Translations under genes and position numbers: made by a program
The notes under the pieces: generated by a model
What the model was told of the DNA's origin: nothing
The model's input: only the letters and a program-made list of their open reading frames with translations
The model's database searches: none
Shown: one piece after another, positions 24,323 to 32,472 of the stretch
How positions within the stretch are numbered: position 1 is the stretch's first letter
How the letters are laid out: each line of letters opens with the position of its first letter
DNA from: DSPP01 sp964607165
Lineage (GTDB): Bacteria; Zixibacteria; MSB-5A5; DSPP01
NCBI GenBank assembly: GCA_964607165.1
Contig: CAZSIT010000025.1
Location: forward strand, 1-35,404
Length of the DNA: 35,404 nt
Reading direction: 5' to 3'

Positions 24323-25044
24323 GCCATTTTCCTAAGTTCAAATTCATTATTTTTAAAAACCGCATACGTAAAATTGTAGAGAAAATCGCCGATATTCAGC
24401 AAGGTTTTTCCTTCCATTACCTTCAGCTCCGGCGCGTGGGAATGCGCCAGAACCACGGCATCGAACCCTTCGGCAAACTTATGACGGGCGAAATCCTCGT
24501 ATTCGGAAAGCTGTTCCTTGCCCCGCGCTTCGGAAAAGCGCCGCGAGGAGCCGGAAACGATGCGTGCCAGAGGGAAAGCTACGTCCACCGGCAGCTGGCG
24601 ATAGAGCCAGACGTTTATCGGGTTGCGGAAAAGCGCCCGCAGGATTCGATATCCCCAATCCGAACGGGCTTTGCCGTCCCCGTGCGTCAGGAAAATCTTT
24701 TTGCCTTCGTAATTCAAAACCAAATCTTTTTTTTCGATTTTGACGCCCAGATATTTGCTGAAAAAATCGCGCTGCCAAAAGTCGTGATTGCCGACCAAAT
24801 AGACCACCGGCAGGCCCATCAGGGTTATATTTTTCAGAGCGGTCAGGATTTCAACTTCAGTCTTGGGGATGGCGTTTTTGTACTCAAACCAGAAGTCGAA
24901 CAAATCGCCGACAATGTATAACGTGTAGGCGTTTTGGCGGACCAGCTGCAGGAATTGAATGAACTTCTCTTTTTTCTTCTCTTCTTCGGAAAAAGTTCCC
25001 GCCCCCAGATGCAGGTCGGAAACGAAATACAAGGCGTCCCGCAT
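24319..25044 (-). CDS. lpxH: UDP-2,3-diacylglucosamine diphosphatase-type metallophosphoesterase
   Basis: The protein has 241 residues, close to the usual length of LpxH. LpxH cleaves UDP-2,3-diacylglucosamine to lipid X during lipid A synthesis at the inner membrane. All metal-binding motifs are present: D10 and H12 (SDLHLG), D47 (GDLFDFW), GNHD 85-88, H121 (THGD), and H201 and H203 (AHSHAP). The GDLFDFWFEY and GNHDFW forms resemble the type found in Bacteroidota-like lineages more than E. coli. I chose the ATG at 25044 over a TTG at 25083 because MRDALYFVSDLH is the natural N-terminus and a promoter-like pair ends 10 bases upstream. Confidence 0.85.
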   Translation of the reverse strand: MRDALYFVSDLHLGAGTFSEEEKKKEKFIQFLQLVRQNAYTLYIVGDLFDFWFEYKNAIPKTEVEILTALKNITLMGLPVVYLVGNHDFWQRDFFSKYLGVKIEKKDLVLNYEGKKIFLTHGDGKARSDWGYRILRALFRNPINVWLYRQLPVDVAFPLARIVSGSSRRFSEARGKEQLSEYEDFARHKFAEGFDAVVLAHSHAPELKVMEGKTLLNIGDFLYNFTYAVFKNNEFELRKMA

Positions 25045-25054
25045 ATAAGCTTCG

Positions 25055-25083
25055 ATAATAAAAGACGGGGTGACGTAAAGCAA
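25055..25083 (-). promoter_or_regulatory. Possible promoter before lpxH
   Basis: On the minus strand TTGCTT (25083-25078), a 17-base spacer and TATTAT (25060-25055) lie 10 bases before the ATG of lpxH. No Shine-Dalgarno sequence is present. The -35 match is weak. The gene could also be read through from the upstream DUF92 gene. Confidence 0.35.
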
Positions 25084-25102
25084 ACTCGAAAATCAGGAAC
25101 CG

Positions 25103-25873
25103 TCAAAATAAAATGAGGGCCAATACCGCCCCAAAAAAAGTGGCCAAAAAATTAACTCCGTCGTTGCCTAAAAATCGTAAACCAGAGTTTAAGAGAGTTG
25201 GCCTGCCACAGTGAATGGGAACTTCCACCAGCGAATTGCATAGAGAACATTGATACTTGGCTTGAAGCCGGGCGCCCAAAACGGAATCGAGTAGGGAACC
25301 TAAAAAAGCGATTAAGGAAATCAAAGCAATCAGTTTGAGAGACAACAATAAGTCCCAGCGACGCGAGAAAATCCCGACCATACCAAGCAAAACTGCAGCT
25401 ATCAAACCAGCCATTGTTCCTACCCAACTGACCCCTCCGGAAAGACCCGGAGGGATGGTTCGCAAGTTGGTCAGTGAAATCGTCTTGCCGGCCCGGCGCA
25501 GGCCGATTTCGCCGCCGACCGTATCGGCGCAGGCAACCGCCAGTGTGGAAACGTAGGCCAGATAATAAACTTCGTCTTTCTTAAAGCCATACAAAAGCGC
25601 CAGAACGGCCGCCCAGAGCCCATTGGCCAGAACCTGCTTCCAATCCCTCCTCGCTTTCTGTTCGGGAGCTTCAATTTTGGAAGGCAGGCGCGATAAAACC
25701 GAGCCGCCAAGAAAAAAGAAAATCAAAACCGCCGCTCCGTAAAAACCGGCGCCCCAGAAAATCGAGGCGCCCACAAAAATGGCCGCCAGAAACCCGGAAA
25801 AATCGAGCGCCTTGGCCCAAAAACCAGCGCCCGAAACCACAAGAGCCAGAAAAATGGAAAGAAGAATTTTCAA
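25103..25873 (-). CDS. DUF92-family integral membrane protein
   Basis: This 256-residue protein has about six hydrophobic helices. Conserved segments of the DUF92 family are visible: ACADTVGGEIG, then PPGLSGGVSWVGT, and near the end FLGSLLDSVLGA and NDGVNFLATFFGA. Some plant and cyanobacterial members phosphorylate phytol or phytyl phosphate, but most bacterial members have no assigned role. The start lies one base after the VWA gene's stop. A neighbouring polyprenyl synthase makes a prenyl-related role possible, but this is only inference. Confidence 0.85.
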   Translation of the reverse strand: MKILLSIFLALVVSGAGFWAKALDFSGFLAAIFVGASIFWGAGFYGAAVLIFFFLGGSVLSRLPSKIEAPEQKARRDWKQVLANGLWAAVLALLYGFKKDEVYYLAYVSTLAVACADTVGGEIGLRRAGKTISLTNLRTIPPGLSGGVSWVGTMAGLIAAVLLGMVGIFSRRWDLLLSLKLIALISLIAFLGSLLDSVLGARLQAKYQCSLCNSLVEVPIHCGRPTLLNSGLRFLGNDGVNFLATFFGAVLALILF

Positions 25874-25874
25874 A

Positions 25875-28037
25875 CTACAAAAGCTGCCAGCGGCGGCGCA
25901 GGTACCACTCCGTGGCCAAAAAAAGAATCATTCCAACCAGAAGAAACGGCTGGTGAGCCAACTCCCATTCCTTTTTCCGGGACCATTCCTCTTTTTGGGG
26001 ATTGAAATCTTTGGCAAAACGTTCAATTTCCTCCGGGCGGTAAAAAGCCCCCCCGGAAACGGCGGCGATTTTTTCCAATAACGTGGCGTTGAAGGAGACC
26101 GAGCGGTCTTCCAGCGAGAGCTCTTCGACGGTGAAACGGGCAATGGCCTCTCCGATTTTTTTGCCGTTCTCGAGAAAGGCGGCAACGGCCGTGTAGGCCC
26201 CCGGCTGGATTACCCTTTTTCTCCCCGCATATCGCCCCACTGCCTCTTCGTACAGCAAAAGATTTTCCTCCCCCTTTATCCCCAAATCAATCTCCACGTC
26301 CAAACCTTCCAGGGGCTTATGCGCCAGGTCGAAAGCGGCGGCGGAGAAACCGATTTCTTCCCCGGAGTTATAGACCAACTTGTCGGTGGATAAATTGAAG
26401 CGCCCCTCTTCTTCCGAGCCGGCCAGCCAGCTGCAAGCTTGATTTACCAACCAGGCGAAAGTGGTATCTTCGGTAGCTGTTCCGACCGGAAGAAAATACC
26501 ATTTCCAAAGCGGATAGACCGATGCGGCCAGGACTCGGCCCCTACCTAAGTTTTTGGCCGACAAAGCGGGGATACGAGCTGGTTCCACCGGCCCGGAAAC
26601 TGCAACTAAAATTGTTCCATTGGTTGAAGGGAAATCAGAGACAACTACCCCCTCCAAAGGAGGCAAATTTTTCCACAAATTAGCCTGCTCCGCCGGATCG
26701 GAGACGAAACGGGTGGCGGGATGGGAATTTCCTTCGGGGGTCAGCGTTAGAACTCCAATCGGCGCAAAGAGTGAAGGGCGGGCTTTTTTGAAATCCAGGG
26801 GCAGAAGCTGAGTAAAAGCAGGTGAAAGTGAAGCGGAGGGGAACTGCTCACCCAAACAAAAGAAAACACCTTTTCCTTTATCGCGCACAAAAGCGAGCAA
26901 ACGGGAATCGATTCCCGAAAGCAAAGCCGGGGAAAAATCGGTAAAAATCAGAACGTCGTACGCCTCCAAATTTTGGGCGTCAAGGGGAACGGCCGAAAAA
27001 AGAGGTTTGGCGCCCGGGCCGTAAACTAAACCTTCCACATCCAAACGCGAGTTTTCCTCCAAAACCTGTTTTAAAAATCGATAATTCCAGCCGGGTGAAC
27101 CGGCCACCAGCAAAACTTTCTCTCTGGCCTTTAAAACTTTCAAGGAGAAAACTCTCCGGTTGTTCTTTAACTGGCTCTCCCCAGTCAAAGCAGGCAAACC
27201 GGCGCTGTAAATCAACGTGCCAACCGAGTCGGGCGCCAATTCCACTTTGACCGTTTTTTCGCCGTCGCCGGCAAAGTCAACCATCGGAGCAATTATCTTT
27301 TTACTGCCCCGAGAAATGGTGAGTGGAAGTTTTATCTTTCCGACTCCCCGGGCCGAAAGCAGGAACTCAACCGTGACCGGCGTTCCCTCGAAAGCGATGG
27401 AGGGAGAACTTATTCCTTCAATTCCCAAGTCAATCGCCTGCTCCTCCTGGCCAACCGCTACCGTGTAAACCGGAACATTTAATTTTTTGGCGACGCCCAC
27501 CGGGTCGGGACCGGAATTATTAGCGCCATCGCTTACCACCACAAGGCCGGCCAGATCCGGAATTTCGGAAACGTAACGTAAAATCGAACCTATGGCGGTG
27601 GCGGTTCCTTTGGCCGGCGACGAAGAGCGGTATTCGGCCAAACTATCTGCGAAGTCAAACTTTTTAAACTCCCAATTCCCTTTTTGTGCCATAAGCTTTT
27701 CAACGGCTTGGTCGGCGATAACTCCTCTTTTCTCCTTTCCTAAATCCATACTGGCGGAGCGGTCAACCAAAACAGCCACCACCGGCTTTTGCTTGCCTGC
27801 CAGAAACAGGGCCAGAATCGGCTCGGCCAAAACCAGAAAAAGAAATACGAACCCTAAAAAACGGAGAGAGAGCAGCAATCGTCTCTGTTTTTTTTCCAAA
27901 GGCGGCAGGGTGCGGGCGTAATACCAGAAAAGCGAACCCAAAAACAAAACCGCGAGGACCAGAATTATCCAGCGGTCGGCGGAAGGAAAATTTAATTTTA
28001 AGGAACGAAGTTCCGGAAGCGCAAAAAGTAAGACCAC
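25875..28037 (-). CDS. Large membrane protein with von Willebrand factor A domain
   Basis: The protein has 720 residues. Two helices near the N-terminus (about 23-40 and 56-80) precede a VWA domain. Its metal-binding DxSxS is visible as DRSAS at 92-96, and SDGANNSG follows later. A central region has the fold signature of class I glutamine-amidotransferase-like domains (VLIFTDFSP, KGVFFCLGEQ). Beta-rich repeats follow, and a final helix ends WYLRRRWQLL. Such proteins often accompany MoxR/BatA-type modules, but none is visible here. The GTG start at 28037 is tentative, because the next genes give no decisive ribosome-binding clue. Function unknown. Confidence 0.8.
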   Translation of the reverse strand: MVLLFALPELRSLKLNFPSADRWIILVLAVLFLGSLFWYYARTLPPLEKKQRRLLLSLRFLGFVFLFLVLAEPILALFLAGKQKPVVAVLVDRSASMDLGKEKRGVIADQAVEKLMAQKGNWEFKKFDFADSLAEYRSSSPAKGTATAIGSILRYVSEIPDLAGLVVVSDGANNSGPDPVGVAKKLNVPVYTVAVGQEEQAIDLGIEGISSPSIAFEGTPVTVEFLLSARGVGKIKLPLTISRGSKKIIAPMVDFAGDGEKTVKVELAPDSVGTLIYSAGLPALTGESQLKNNRRVFSLKVLKAREKVLLVAGSPGWNYRFLKQVLEENSRLDVEGLVYGPGAKPLFSAVPLDAQNLEAYDVLIFTDFSPALLSGIDSRLLAFVRDKGKGVFFCLGEQFPSASLSPAFTQLLPLDFKKARPSLFAPIGVLTLTPEGNSHPATRFVSDPAEQANLWKNLPPLEGVVVSDFPSTNGTILVAVSGPVEPARIPALSAKNLGRGRVLAASVYPLWKWYFLPVGTATEDTTFAWLVNQACSWLAGSEEEGRFNLSTDKLVYNSGEEIGFSAAAFDLAHKPLEGLDVEIDLGIKGEENLLLYEEAVGRYAGRKRVIQPGAYTAVAAFLENGKKIGEAIARFTVEELSLEDRSVSFNATLLEKIAAVSGGAFYRPEEIERFAKDFNPQKEEWSRKKEWELAHQPFLLVGMILFLATEWYLRRRWQLL

Positions 28038-28069
28038 CTTACTTCTACCAGCCAGCCTGCAAATTGTTT

Positions 28070-29116
28070 TTACACATCCCGCCGGGTGGCAAAGCGAGCT
28101 ATCTGTTCCAAAGATTTTTTGTATTGCGAACTCGGCAGGCCTTCCAGCAAGCGAAACGCCTCTTGCCCCATTTTATCTGCCTGCCGCTGCGCGTAAGCCA
28201 CGCCGCCGGCCTGGCGCACCAGTTGGGCCACCAGCTCGATTTGGCCGTTGTCGGTTCCCGTGCGCAAAATCTCGACCACTTCTTTTCGGTAACGGGAGTT
28301 TCCGTTTTGCAGGGTGTAAATCAAAGGCAAAGTAAGTTTTCCTTCGCGCAAATCGTTACCCGCCGTTTTGCCGGTCGTTTCTTCCTTGCCGACAATATCG
28401 AGCAGGTCGTCGGTAATCTGAAAAGCAATGCCCACTTTTTCGCCGAAGTCGCGGATTTTTTCCCGCTCCGGCTCCGGCCGTTCGGCCAAAATTGCCCCCG
28501 TCTCGCAGGAAACGGCAAAAAGCGAGGCGGTTTTATCGGCAATTAAGGAGAAATAATCGGCCTCGGACAAATCCAGATTGTTTATATGTTGGATTTCCAC
28601 CAGCTGCCCGACCGAAACCCGCTCCGTGGCGCGCGAAAAAGCGGCGGTTAGCGTCCGGCTGTCGGCCTGCACCAATAAACTGAAAGCCCGGGAGAAAAGA
28701 TAATCGCCCATTAAAACCGAAACCAGATTGTTCCACTTCGAATTGACCGTCGGCTGGCCGCGGCGGGTGGAGGAAAGGTCGATGACGTCGTCGTGCAAAA
28801 GCGTGGCGGTATGAATCAGCTCCACGGCCAGAGCCGCCAGCATGGCCCGTTGGGGGTCGGCGGCCATCTGCCCGGCGGAAAGAAAAACAAAAGCAGGGCG
28901 CAGCCGTTTTCCCCGCCGGGTCAAAATATGCTCGGTAATTTGCCAGACGAACTCGGAGCGGGCCGCTCGTTCCGACTTGTCCCGAGTTTTGTTTACGCTG
29001 CGCTCAACGCAAGCGAGGGAAGCGTCTGAGTGAAAAAGAAACGACTTCAGCTTCTCCTCAAAACCGCTCATTTGCGGCCCAACCGGGCGCAAAATTTCTT
29101 CCAAGCGTTGGTTCAT
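28070..29116 (-). CDS. Polyprenyl diphosphate synthase (trans, long-chain)
   Basis: This 348-residue enzyme elongates allylic diphosphates with isopentenyl diphosphate, probably for the quinone side chain or carrier lipids. Motifs are GKRLRP (69-74), the first aspartate motif LLHDDVID (D109, D110, D113), GQPTVN, and the second QITDDLLD (D236, D237, D240). The ATG at 29116 is preferred over a TTG at 29128 because a -10-like TATATT ends 11 bases before it and covers the TTG. Chain length cannot be read from the sequence with confidence. The quinone pool it may supply would feed the Alternative Complex III encoded nearby. Confidence 0.9.
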   Translation of the reverse strand: MNQRLEEILRPVGPQMSGFEEKLKSFLFHSDASLACVERSVNKTRDKSERAARSEFVWQITEHILTRRGKRLRPAFVFLSAGQMAADPQRAMLAALAVELIHTATLLHDDVIDLSSTRRGQPTVNSKWNNLVSVLMGDYLFSRAFSLLVQADSRTLTAAFSRATERVSVGQLVEIQHINNLDLSEADYFSLIADKTASLFAVSCETGAILAERPEPEREKIRDFGEKVGIAFQITDDLLDIVGKEETTGKTAGNDLREGKLTLPLIYTLQNGNSRYRKEVVEILRTGTDNGQIELVAQLVRQAGGVAYAQRQADKMGQEAFRLLEGLPSSQYKKSLEQIARFATRRDV

Positions 29117-29127
29117 ACAGGCAGGCA

Positions 29128-29156
29128 AATATATATACGCTAAGCCGAAAAGCCAA
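29128..29156 (-). promoter_or_regulatory. Possible promoter of the polyprenyl synthase gene
   Basis: On the minus strand TTGGCT (29156-29151), a 17-base spacer and TATATT (29133-29128) lie 11 bases before the ATG. No Shine-Dalgarno sequence is seen. This would give a transcript with a leader of only a few bases. Confidence 0.4.
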
Positions 29157-29190
29157 CCGAAAGGGCAGACTATTTACAAAAAACTCGGAC

Positions 29191-30915
29191 TTATTTCAAA
29201 AACCCGTCGTAATTCTCCAGCGTCAGGCGCAAATCTTTTGGTTGAGTGTCCAGCGTCTTGGCGATTAAGGCGTGGCTGCGTAAGACCGCTTCGCGCTTGT
29301 CTTTCAGTTTTTTATCGCTCTGTAAAATGGTGTTCAAACTGTAACAGCCGGCGGATTGGTGCATCACCCGGAAAAGCTCGAACTCCTGATAGAGGGTGTC
29401 CGGCTTGCCGTCGGTGGAGGCATACCGGTCGTAATAGGAACCGTCTAACTTGCCGCCATTTTGCAGCTCGATGCGGTCGATAAAAGCTTTTTCCTCCGCG
29501 TCGTCCACCGCGCGGTAAGCGTTGCAGGCTATTTCCCGTTTTTTGTCCGGCGTTTCGCCGATTAAAAGTTTGGACATAAAAAGCGAAAGCGGCAAAGACT
29601 GCAAAACATCCAAACTGGAAAAGTCACGCTTCAAAAGCATTATGTTGGCCAGCCGCACCGGCTCCATCGGATTGGTATAGACCCGCTCTTCGCCGAAAAC
29701 TTTCTTGATATCCAGCATCGCGCGGGTGTTGTCAAAAGCGTACAAGCGTGCGACTAAATAACCCAGGCGGTCCTGCTCGATGGAGCGAAAATAATTTCGC
29801 AATTCGGAATCTTCAAGATTTTGCAGGCGATTCACAATACCAGCGATGCTATCTCTTTCAGCCTCCATAAAAGCGGGCGTTACCTCGGGGCAGTTTTCCA
29901 GCTTGGATTGTAAAATCGGATAGGCTGTTTCGGCAAAACTTTCGACTAAATTGGAACGCAGATAAAAAACTTTTTCCGAGGTGTAGGCATAGGCTTCGAT
30001 CGGTTTGGAAAAATCCAAATCGGAGAGCCGAACTTTGACTTCGGCATTCTTCAAATCCATCCCGGCAATTTCGGCGTCCGACTTCGAACGGTTCTCTTCC
30101 AGCCAGCGATAGACCTGAAAGCCCAAGGCTGCCTCTTTGCCGCTTGAAGAAATCCTCATCGGACAAATCAAGCCGCCGTTTTTCAGCCGGTAAGCGTAGC
30201 GCACGTACACCCAATCGTCGGAGTGAAAGCGGCTGCCAGGGGTGCCCATCAGGCCGTAGGAGGAGGTGGACTTTCCCGTACCGGTGGGAGCGATATACAA
30301 AATTCCTTTTTTGTTCCGCTCCACGCAGGCGCCGTGGATGGAATGAATGCCGTGATCTTCCGCCAGAACTCGCCCGACAGCACCGAGCACCCAGCTTTTC
30401 AACTGGCCGTAATAAGATGTGTTAAAGAAAACAATCGTATTCGCCTTGCGGCTGTAATAGGCCGCCTCTTCCTCGTTTTCGACGCCGCCGAAAGCGTAAA
30501 CCATCACTTTGGGTTCCGCCGATGGAGCTTGGCCGGTTAGTTCTTTCCATTCGGAAACGGAATACCAGTTATCCACCCAGTAATCGAAAAGATGGGGGGA
30601 GTTGGTCATCGCCCGTACCCGGATGCCGTGGATAATTACATCATGCTGCAGGGTATTCTGGGGGCTGGCCTTGCGCATCGTTTTGGTTGCCGAATCAATT
30701 AGCTTTTCCAGTTTGCCGGGAGTTTTGTCCACCACTTTGTCGTGGAGTTTGGTGCGGCCTTTGGTGCGGGTGACCGCGTTTGAGGCGCCGATGGGAACAC
30801 CGTGCCATTCTACTGCGCCGGCAAAAGGAGGCGGATTAAAGCTGTATTTGACTTCTTCTTGCGCTTGAACCGCTCCGCTGACTTTCACGGCAAACTCCCT
30901 CTGAACTTCCGGCAT
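29191..30915 (-). CDS. HprK/PEPCK-like P-loop domain protein of unknown role
   Basis: The protein has 574 residues. A central nucleotide-binding site reads IHGACVERNKKGILYIAP then TGTGKSTSSYG (P-loop about 209-217, K215). SDDW follows at 232-235, in the place where HPr kinase has its catalytic DD. This order matches the HprK and PEP carboxykinase superfamily. The N-terminal 190 and C-terminal 300 residues are not recognised, and the size is far above HprK (about 310). It has no visible export signal. The start has a clear GGAGGAG five bases upstream. Protein kinase, sugar-related kinase and PEPCK-like activity all remain possible. Confidence 0.65.
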   Translation of the reverse strand: MPEVQREFAVKVSGAVQAQEEVKYSFNPPPFAGAVEWHGVPIGASNAVTRTKGRTKLHDKVVDKTPGKLEKLIDSATKTMRKASPQNTLQHDVIIHGIRVRAMTNSPHLFDYWVDNWYSVSEWKELTGQAPSAEPKVMVYAFGGVENEEEAAYYSRKANTIVFFNTSYYGQLKSWVLGAVGRVLAEDHGIHSIHGACVERNKKGILYIAPTGTGKSTSSYGLMGTPGSRFHSDDWVYVRYAYRLKNGGLICPMRISSSGKEAALGFQVYRWLEENRSKSDAEIAGMDLKNAEVKVRLSDLDFSKPIEAYAYTSEKVFYLRSNLVESFAETAYPILQSKLENCPEVTPAFMEAERDSIAGIVNRLQNLEDSELRNYFRSIEQDRLGYLVARLYAFDNTRAMLDIKKVFGEERVYTNPMEPVRLANIMLLKRDFSSLDVLQSLPLSLFMSKLLIGETPDKKREIACNAYRAVDDAEEKAFIDRIELQNGGKLDGSYYDRYASTDGKPDTLYQEFELFRVMHQSAGCYSLNTILQSDKKLKDKREAVLRSHALIAKTLDTQPKDLRLTLENYDGFLK

Positions 30916-30995
30916 CGCTCCTCCATTTTCAAATTCAAAATTCTAAACAACAAAACTGAAACTTACCGAATTGGTGGTAAATTGGCAAGTGAAAA

Positions 30996-31020
30996 GGGCG
31001 TATGGCAATACGCCCCTACA
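30996..31020 (+). repeat. TGTAGGGG-type palindromic repeat, copy 7
   Basis: GGGCGTAT (30996-31003) and ATACGCCC (31008-31015) form a perfect stem over GGCA and are followed by CTACA. It differs from copy 1 (5735-5759) mainly in the loop. It lies between divergent genes, a less usual position for this family in the window. Confidence 0.7.
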
Positions 31021-31061
31021 AAAGAATTTCTCTCCGCCCATTTCTTTCTTATTTTGGCGCA

Positions 31062-31481
31062 ATGGCGGCAGAATCCAATTCTCATTTAATCGCCGGAATC
31101 CGCGTCCGGCTTTTGGTTATTGAGGAAGCTCTGCGGCGGATGGAGCTTTGGCTGACTGCGCCGGAAGCCGAGCCGATTTTGGAAGCAAACCTAAACGACT
31201 TAACTGCCGAACAGAAAAACGAGCTTTCAAAGAAGATTGAAAAAGTTCGGGGAATGCTCAAAGAGCTGAAAAACAAACTCAATCTTGAAATCACTTCGCG
31301 CCCGGTCAAAAAACGGCTTTTGGCGGAAGCGGCGCGGCTTTGGACGGTGGCGGGAAATTTGGAGGAAAAACGGCTAAAAGGCTACGGACAGATTCCTTCG
31401 GAAATAGCTGCAACCATTCAAAGCCCGGCGGAAGAATTGCAAAAAATTTTTAAGGAGATGGAAAAGATTTTGTCTTTGTAG
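31062..31481 (+). CDS. Small, highly charged helical protein of unknown function
   Basis: The frame encodes 139 residues that are almost wholly helical by appearance, with dense Lys/Glu/Leu patterns (SKKIEKVRGMLKELKNKL) that could form a coiled coil. It has no signal peptide or cysteine, and I do not recognise it. The ATG at 31062 is preferred over an upstream in-frame start at 31002, which lies inside a palindromic repeat. TATTTT at 31050-31055 is exactly six bases before this ATG, so the mRNA may lack a leader. The stop TAG falls in a TTTGTAG that may be the edge of the next repeat. Confidence 0.6.
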   Translation: MAAESNSHLIAGIRVRLLVIEEALRRMELWLTAPEAEPILEANLNDLTAEQKNELSKKIEKVRGMLKELKNKLNLEITSRPVKKRLLAEAARLWTVAGNLEEKRLKGYGQIPSEIAATIQSPAEELQKIFKEMEKILSL

Positions 31482-31501
31482 AAGCGGTTGCCTTTGGATA
31501 A

Positions 31502-31526
31502 GGGCAATTCATGAATTGCCCCTACA
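31502..31526 (+). repeat. TGTAGGGG-type palindromic repeat, copy 8
   Basis: GGGCAATTC (31502-31510), AT and GAATTGCCC (31513-31521) form a perfect stem, with CTACA after it. It lies between the convergent ends of the helical-protein gene and the ABC permease gene. A TTTGTAG at 31477-31483 may be its distant left end. Confidence 0.7.
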
Positions 31527-31532
31527 AAAACT

Positions 31533-32366
31533 TCAATAATTAAACACTTGGTCCAATTTCCCCTGCTTGCGGGCCAGATATTCCATCCAGCGGTTGATGG
31601 CTACCGAAAGAAAAACGGAAGCGATCGTGGTAACGAACAGAACCAAAAACAATTTCTCGTCCGACCAGGGAAGAAAAATCTTCGAAACCGGCTCGGCCAT
31701 TAACGAACGGCGGATCGCTTCCAGCCAATAAGTAATCGGGAAACCCAAGGCCAAAGGCTCAAGAAAGTTGGGCAGGACTTCGATAGGGAAAACGGCGCCG
31801 GAGACTAAATAGAAAACTCCGGCCGTGCCTTCGGCCATAAAAAAGCCGTGCCGGGCGGTTAAAAGAGTGAGCGAGGCCAGAGCAATCCCCAGAGCGACGG
31901 TGGCGATTATTCCCAGAGGAAAACTCAAGAAAAAAAGCGGCCAGTGGCCAAATTTCAATGAAAGCCCGAAAATCCAGACCCCGAAGACCAGGGTAACGAT
32001 TACCGCCAGAGTGGTGATAATCAATTTGGGAATGCAGCGCCCTAACATATAGAAATAAGTGACAATCGGCGCCAGATAGATGTATTTCAACATCTCGTAG
32101 CGCTCGCGGTCTTCGTGAACAACGATGCCGACTCCGGCTAACGTATTCGCGGTGTACATAAAGAAGGCGTTGCCCAGATAGATATAGGCGAAAAGGGGCG
32201 TTGAAGTTTGGCCGCCGGCGACCACTTTGTACATTAACACCAAAATCAAGGTTGAAAAAATCGGCCGGGTGATGGCGTAGGCGATAAAGGTGAATGGTTC
32301 GGCCCAGTTGGCTTCAATCGCCCATCCCAGATACCCTGCGGTTTTTACGGTGCGTAATAAACTCAT
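31533..32366 (-). CDS. ABC-2 type transporter permease (second of two)
   Basis: The protein has 277 residues with about six hydrophobic helices of the ABC-2 permease fold. It has an N-terminal amphipathic region, the inner pair TLILVLMYKVV and FAYIYLGNAFFMYTAN, a polar loop with EDRERYEMLKYIYLAP, and a C-terminal helix before WMEYLARKQG. It is the last gene of a three-gene exporter operon (ATPase, permease, permease) and probably pairs with the 272-residue permease in a heterodimer. The substrate cannot be read from the sequence. A 106-base gap with a double hairpin separates it from the previous gene. Confidence 0.9.
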   Translation of the reverse strand: MSLLRTVKTAGYLGWAIEANWAEPFTFIAYAITRPIFSTLILVLMYKVVAGGQTSTPLFAYIYLGNAFFMYTANTLAGVGIVVHEDRERYEMLKYIYLAPIVTYFYMLGRCIPKLIITTLAVIVTLVFGVWIFGLSLKFGHWPLFFLSFPLGIIATVALGIALASLTLLTARHGFFMAEGTAGVFYLVSGAVFPIEVLPNFLEPLALGFPITYWLEAIRRSLMAEPVSKIFLPWSDEKLFLVLFVTTIASVFLSVAINRWMEYLARKQGKLDQVFNY

Positions 32367-32376
32367 CTATTCCCTT

Positions 32377-32458
32377 CCCCTAAACCTAACCCCCTGACCC
32401 CCTTCCCGAAACGGGAAGGGGGAAAATTCCCCTCCCCGCATCGGGGAGGGGTTAGGGG
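32377..32458. repeat. C/T-rich double-hairpin element between the two permease genes
   Basis: Two perfect hairpins lie side by side: CCCCCTTCCCG (32398-32408) with CGGGAAGGGGG (32412-32422), and CCCCTCCCCG (32429-32438) with CGGGGAGGGG (32442-32451). Outer arms CCTAACCCC (32385-32393) and GGGGTTAGG (32448-32456) can pair as well. It belongs to the same sequence style as the hairpin at 33322-33348. It splits an operon and could attenuate the last gene. Confidence 0.75.
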
Positions 32459-32472
32459 AGAGGTCTTCTTTG

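Noticed and set aside
31002..31061. Upstream start for the helical-protein gene
   Set aside because: The extra 20 codons are encoded by the palindromic repeat and its flank, whereas a -10-like box sits correctly before the ATG at 31062.
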